From Pseudoalteromonas luteoviolacea B = ATCC 29581 (lineage in GTDB: Bacteria; Pseudomonadota; Gammaproteobacteria; Enterobacterales; Alteromonadaceae), in assembly GCA_000333235.1 (NCBI GenBank), contig CAPN01000051.1, positions 372,001 to 436,000 on the forward strand: 64,000 nucleotides of DNA, given 5' to 3'. A model generated the notes under the pieces. The model was not told the DNA's origin and did not search any database. It saw only the letters and a program-made list of their open reading frames with translations. Below are positions 61,807-64,000 of this stretch, one piece after another. The stretch's first letter is position 1; each line of letters begins with the position of its first letter. Both the position numbers and the translations under genes were made by a program.

Positions 61807-63456
61807 CTACATATTAGGGTAGTTGGGCCCACCTGCACCTTCCGGTGTAACCCAAGTAATGTTTTGGCTCGGATCTTTGATGTCACAGGTTTTACAATGC
61901 ACACAGTTTTGAGCATTAATAACAAACTGATCGACGCCTTCGTCATCTTTGGTGACTTCATAAACGCCCGCAGGGCAGTAACGTTGAGCAGGTTCGTCAT
62001 ATTTAACTAAATTGACCTGAATTGGGATCGCAGCATCTTTTAGCTTAAGATGACAGGGTTGTGATTCTTCGTGGTTAGTATTTGATAGAAAAACCGAAGA
62101 TAATTTATCAAAACTAAGCTTTCCATCAGGTTTGGGATAACTTATTTTGGAGCATTGTGATGATGGCTTAAGCATCGCATAGTCGGGCGTTTCGTCTTTG
62201 ATCGTAAACGGCAATGAACCAGAAAAAATATTTTGATCGATCATGTTATACGCGCCGCCTAAAATCTTGCCAAATTTATGCATAGCAGGTCCGAAATTGC
62301 GCGATTTATATAGTTCATCATATACCCAACTTGACTTAAATTGTTCCGCATAGGTTTTTAAGTCGGCTTCGTATTGTTCTTTCGCAAGCGCATCGACAAT
62401 GACATCCGCCGCAATCATGCCAGATTTCATGGCTGTATGATTGCCTTTAATTTTAGAGAAGTTTAACGTGCCGGCATCGCAACCCACAATTAAACCACCA
62501 GGGAAGTGCATTTTTGGTAACGAGTGAAGCCCACCTTTTGCAATGGCACGAGCGCCATAAGAAATGCGTTCACCGCCGTCAAGCACTTGTGCAAATATAG
62601 GGTGATGTTTCATACGCTGAAATTCATCAAACGGGCTTAGATGAGGGTTCTCGTAATTCAAGTCGATAATCAGACCAACAACCACTTGGTTATTTTCTGC
62701 ATGATATAAAAATGATCCTCCACTAGCTCCAGCGTCTAACGGCCAACCAGCGCCGTGAATAACCTTGCCTTCTTGATGCTTTTCTGGAGAAATTTGCCAG
62801 ATCTCTTTAAATCCGATGCCATAATGCTGAGGTGTTGCATCTTTATCTAACTCGAATGCCTGTATAAGTTGTTTGCCCAAATGGCCACGACAACCTTCTG
62901 CAAACACCGTGTATTTTGCACGCAATTCCATGCCCGGCATGTAGCTGTCTTTTGGTTGGCCGTCTTTATCGACCCCCATGTCGCCTGTGATAATCCCTTT
63001 GACTTGTTCTTCTTCAATGATAAGGCTTTGGGCACTAAATCCTGGAAAAATTTCTACACCTAAGCTTTCTGCTTGTTCAGCTAGCCAGCGACAAACGTTG
63101 CCCATAGAGACGATGTAGTTACCTTGGTTCATAAAGGTTTTAGGCACGACAAAATGCGGTAACAATTTCGCGTTACGCTCATCTTTAAATAGATAGATTT
63201 CATCGTTCGTGACTTTGGTTGAAACGGGGGCGCCTTTTGCTTGCCAATCAGGGATAAGTTCATCGAGTGCCGTTGTTTCAAAAACAGCCCCGGACAAAAT
63301 ATGAGCACCCACTTCTGAGCCTTTTTCGACGACACAGATCATAAGCTCTTGTTGTTTTTCTTTTGCTTGTTGTGCGAGTCGGATAGCACAGGAAAGGCCA
63401 GACGGACCCGCTCCTACGATAACGACATCAAATTCCATGGTTTCACGTTCGACCAT
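61807..63456 (-). CDS. etfD: Electron transfer flavoprotein-ubiquinone oxidoreductase
   Basis: A monotopic membrane flavoprotein passing electrons from ETF to ubiquinone. The 549 residues show FAD binding VVIVGAGPSGLSCAIRLAQ, the ETF-QO signature GAGWPLDAGASGGSFLYH, and the C-terminal 4Fe-4S cluster (YCPAGVYEV, NCVHCKTCDIKDPSQNITW). The ATG at 63456 follows GAGGT and matches family N-termini better than the frame opening at 63492. It is divergent from etfB with operator-like palindromes between them. Confidence 0.95.
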   Translation of the reverse strand: MVERETMEFDVVIVGAGPSGLSCAIRLAQQAKEKQQELMICVVEKGSEVGAHILSGAVFETTALDELIPDWQAKGAPVSTKVTNDEIYLFKDERNAKLLPHFVVPKTFMNQGNYIVSMGNVCRWLAEQAESLGVEIFPGFSAQSLIIEEEQVKGIITGDMGVDKDGQPKDSYMPGMELRAKYTVFAEGCRGHLGKQLIQAFELDKDATPQHYGIGFKEIWQISPEKHQEGKVIHGAGWPLDAGASGGSFLYHAENNQVVVGLIIDLNYENPHLSPFDEFQRMKHHPIFAQVLDGGERISYGARAIAKGGLHSLPKMHFPGGLIVGCDAGTLNFSKIKGNHTAMKSGMIAADVIVDALAKEQYEADLKTYAEQFKSSWVYDELYKSRNFGPAMHKFGKILGGAYNMIDQNIFSGSLPFTIKDETPDYAMLKPSSQCSKISYPKPDGKLSFDKLSSVFLSNTNHEESQPCHLKLKDAAIPIQVNLVKYDEPAQRYCPAGVYEVTKDDEGVDQFVINAQNCVHCKTCDIKDPSQNITWVTPEGAGGPNYPNM

Positions 63457-63550
63457 TGCTACCTCGTTTATACGGTGACGGTAATACAGCACTACTGTAT
63501 CTCAGTAAATTAAACTTTACTTGATTTAAGTTAAGCTAAGGTTATTTTAG

Positions 63551-63568
63551 GTTGACGTTTACGTCAAC
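63551..63568. promoter_or_regulatory. LiuR-like palindrome 1 between etfD and etfB
   Basis: GTTGACGTTTACGTCAAC is an 18-bp near-perfect palindrome (one central mismatch). It shares the TT-ACGT core with the bkd palindrome at 9002-9023. Placed between the divergent genes, it could control both. The regulator identity is inferred. Confidence 0.6.
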
Positions 63569-63599
63569 AGGAAGTAGATTGAAAGCATCATTTAATAGG

Positions 63600-63615
63600 T
63601 TTACGCGTACGTCAT
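63600..63615. promoter_or_regulatory. LiuR-like palindrome 2 before etfB
   Basis: TTTACGCGTACGTCAT is a weaker copy of the same pattern, 48 bp from the first, about 45 bp before the etfB ATG. It gives etfB a second, nearer site. Confidence 0.4.
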
Positions 63616-63659
63616 AGTGTAAGCGTAACCTGACAAAATAACCAGAAAATGGAGCAGCT

Positions 63660-64000
63660 ATGAAAGTCCTTGTGCCAATCAAACGAGTGATTGACTACAA
63701 CGTCAAGGCGCGCGTTAAAGCAGACAACACTGATGTCGATTTAAATAACGTCAAGATGGCCATTAACCCTTTTTGTGAAATTGCGGTAGAAGAAGCTGTG
63801 CGCTTAAAGGAAGCGGGTGCTGCAACAGAAGTGGTTGTGGTTTCTATTGGAGACAAAGCATGTCAAGAGCAATTGCGCACCGCTTTAGCACTTGGCGCGG
63901 ATCGAGCAATTCAAATCGACACCGAGCAAAAGCTTGAGTCTTTGCATGTTGCTAAACTGCTCGCTAAATTGGTTGATCAAGAGCAACCAGAACTGGTTAT
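63660..64000 (+). CDS. etfB: Electron transfer flavoprotein subunit beta, 3' end outside the window
   Basis: The first 113 codons of EtfB ([20 protein letters not shown]) are present; the rest lies beyond the window. The AMP-binding region motif [18 protein letters not shown] is clear. EtfAB collects electrons from acyl-CoA dehydrogenases, including those downstream of Bkd. A weak GGAG precedes the ATG, and etfA presumably follows. Confidence 0.95.
   Translation, partial: MKVLVPIKRVIDYNVKARVKADNTDVDLNNVKMAINPFCEIAVEEAVRLKEAGAATEVVVVSIGDKACQEQLRTALALGADRAIQIDTEQKLESLHVAKLLAKLVDQEQPELV

Overview
The window is chromosomal core DNA of a marine-type gammaproteobacterium, most likely an Alteromonadales member (Pseudoalteromonas/Shewanella/Colwellia-like). 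The DNA is moderately AT-rich. Gene orders typical of Gammaproteobacteria are present: fldA-fur, ybfF/seqA-pgm, serC-aroA-cmk-rpsA-ihfB-lapA-lapB-pyrF, and nrdA-nrdB-yfaE. A branched-chain keto acid dehydrogenase, ETF/ETF-QO, secreted M4 and M28 peptidases with C-terminal PPC domains, an AbgT transporter and a dCache chemoreceptor fit a protein-degrading heterotroph. The taxonomic call is inference. I saw no rRNA, tRNA, CRISPR, IS element, prophage or obvious defence island.

Layout. 1-8.7 kb: an unrecognised partial gene, then glnS, the leftward DUF2788-ybfE-fldA-fur cluster, ybfF divergent from seqA-pgm, and astE. 9-13 kb: bkdA1-bkdA2-bkdB, preceded by a perfect 22-bp palindrome. 13-21 kb: a Fur-box-preceded 10-TM metal transporter, an M28 lipoprotein peptidase, DUF3025, a NatAB-like ABC exporter and an AbgT transporter. 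21-31 kb: a TPR protein, an LpxH-like phosphoesterase, proS, two secreted peptidases with tandem PPC domains, trmO and two small unknown genes. 31-38.5 kb: a ZnuD-type zinc TonB receptor behind two Zur boxes, a YaeQ protein, and the ribonucleotide reductase operon with four NrdR boxes and a DnaA box. 38.5-50.7 kb: gph, ubiG, gyrA and the serC-to-pyrF housekeeping run. 50.7-64 kb: a CvfB-like RNA-binding protein, an SrmB-like helicase, trhO, upp, a 1370-residue SNF2-family protein, a chemoreceptor, a thioesterase, ETF-QO and the start of etfB.

How the parts work together. Secreted peptidases and AstE feed amino acid catabolism. Bkd makes branched acyl-CoAs, and electrons from the downstream acyl-CoA dehydrogenases pass through ETF and ETF-QO to quinone. 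LiuR-like palindromes before both bkd and etf suggest common control. Metal homeostasis shows directly in the promoters, with Fur and Zur boxes. DNA precursor supply (nrd), replication-initiation control (seqA) and gyrase (gyrA) lie in the same window, and the nrd regulatory region is the richest non-coding stretch. I found no wholly new multi-gene system. The strongest leads are regulatory: the duplicated NrdR/promoter module, the paired Zur boxes and the shared bkd/etf palindromes.
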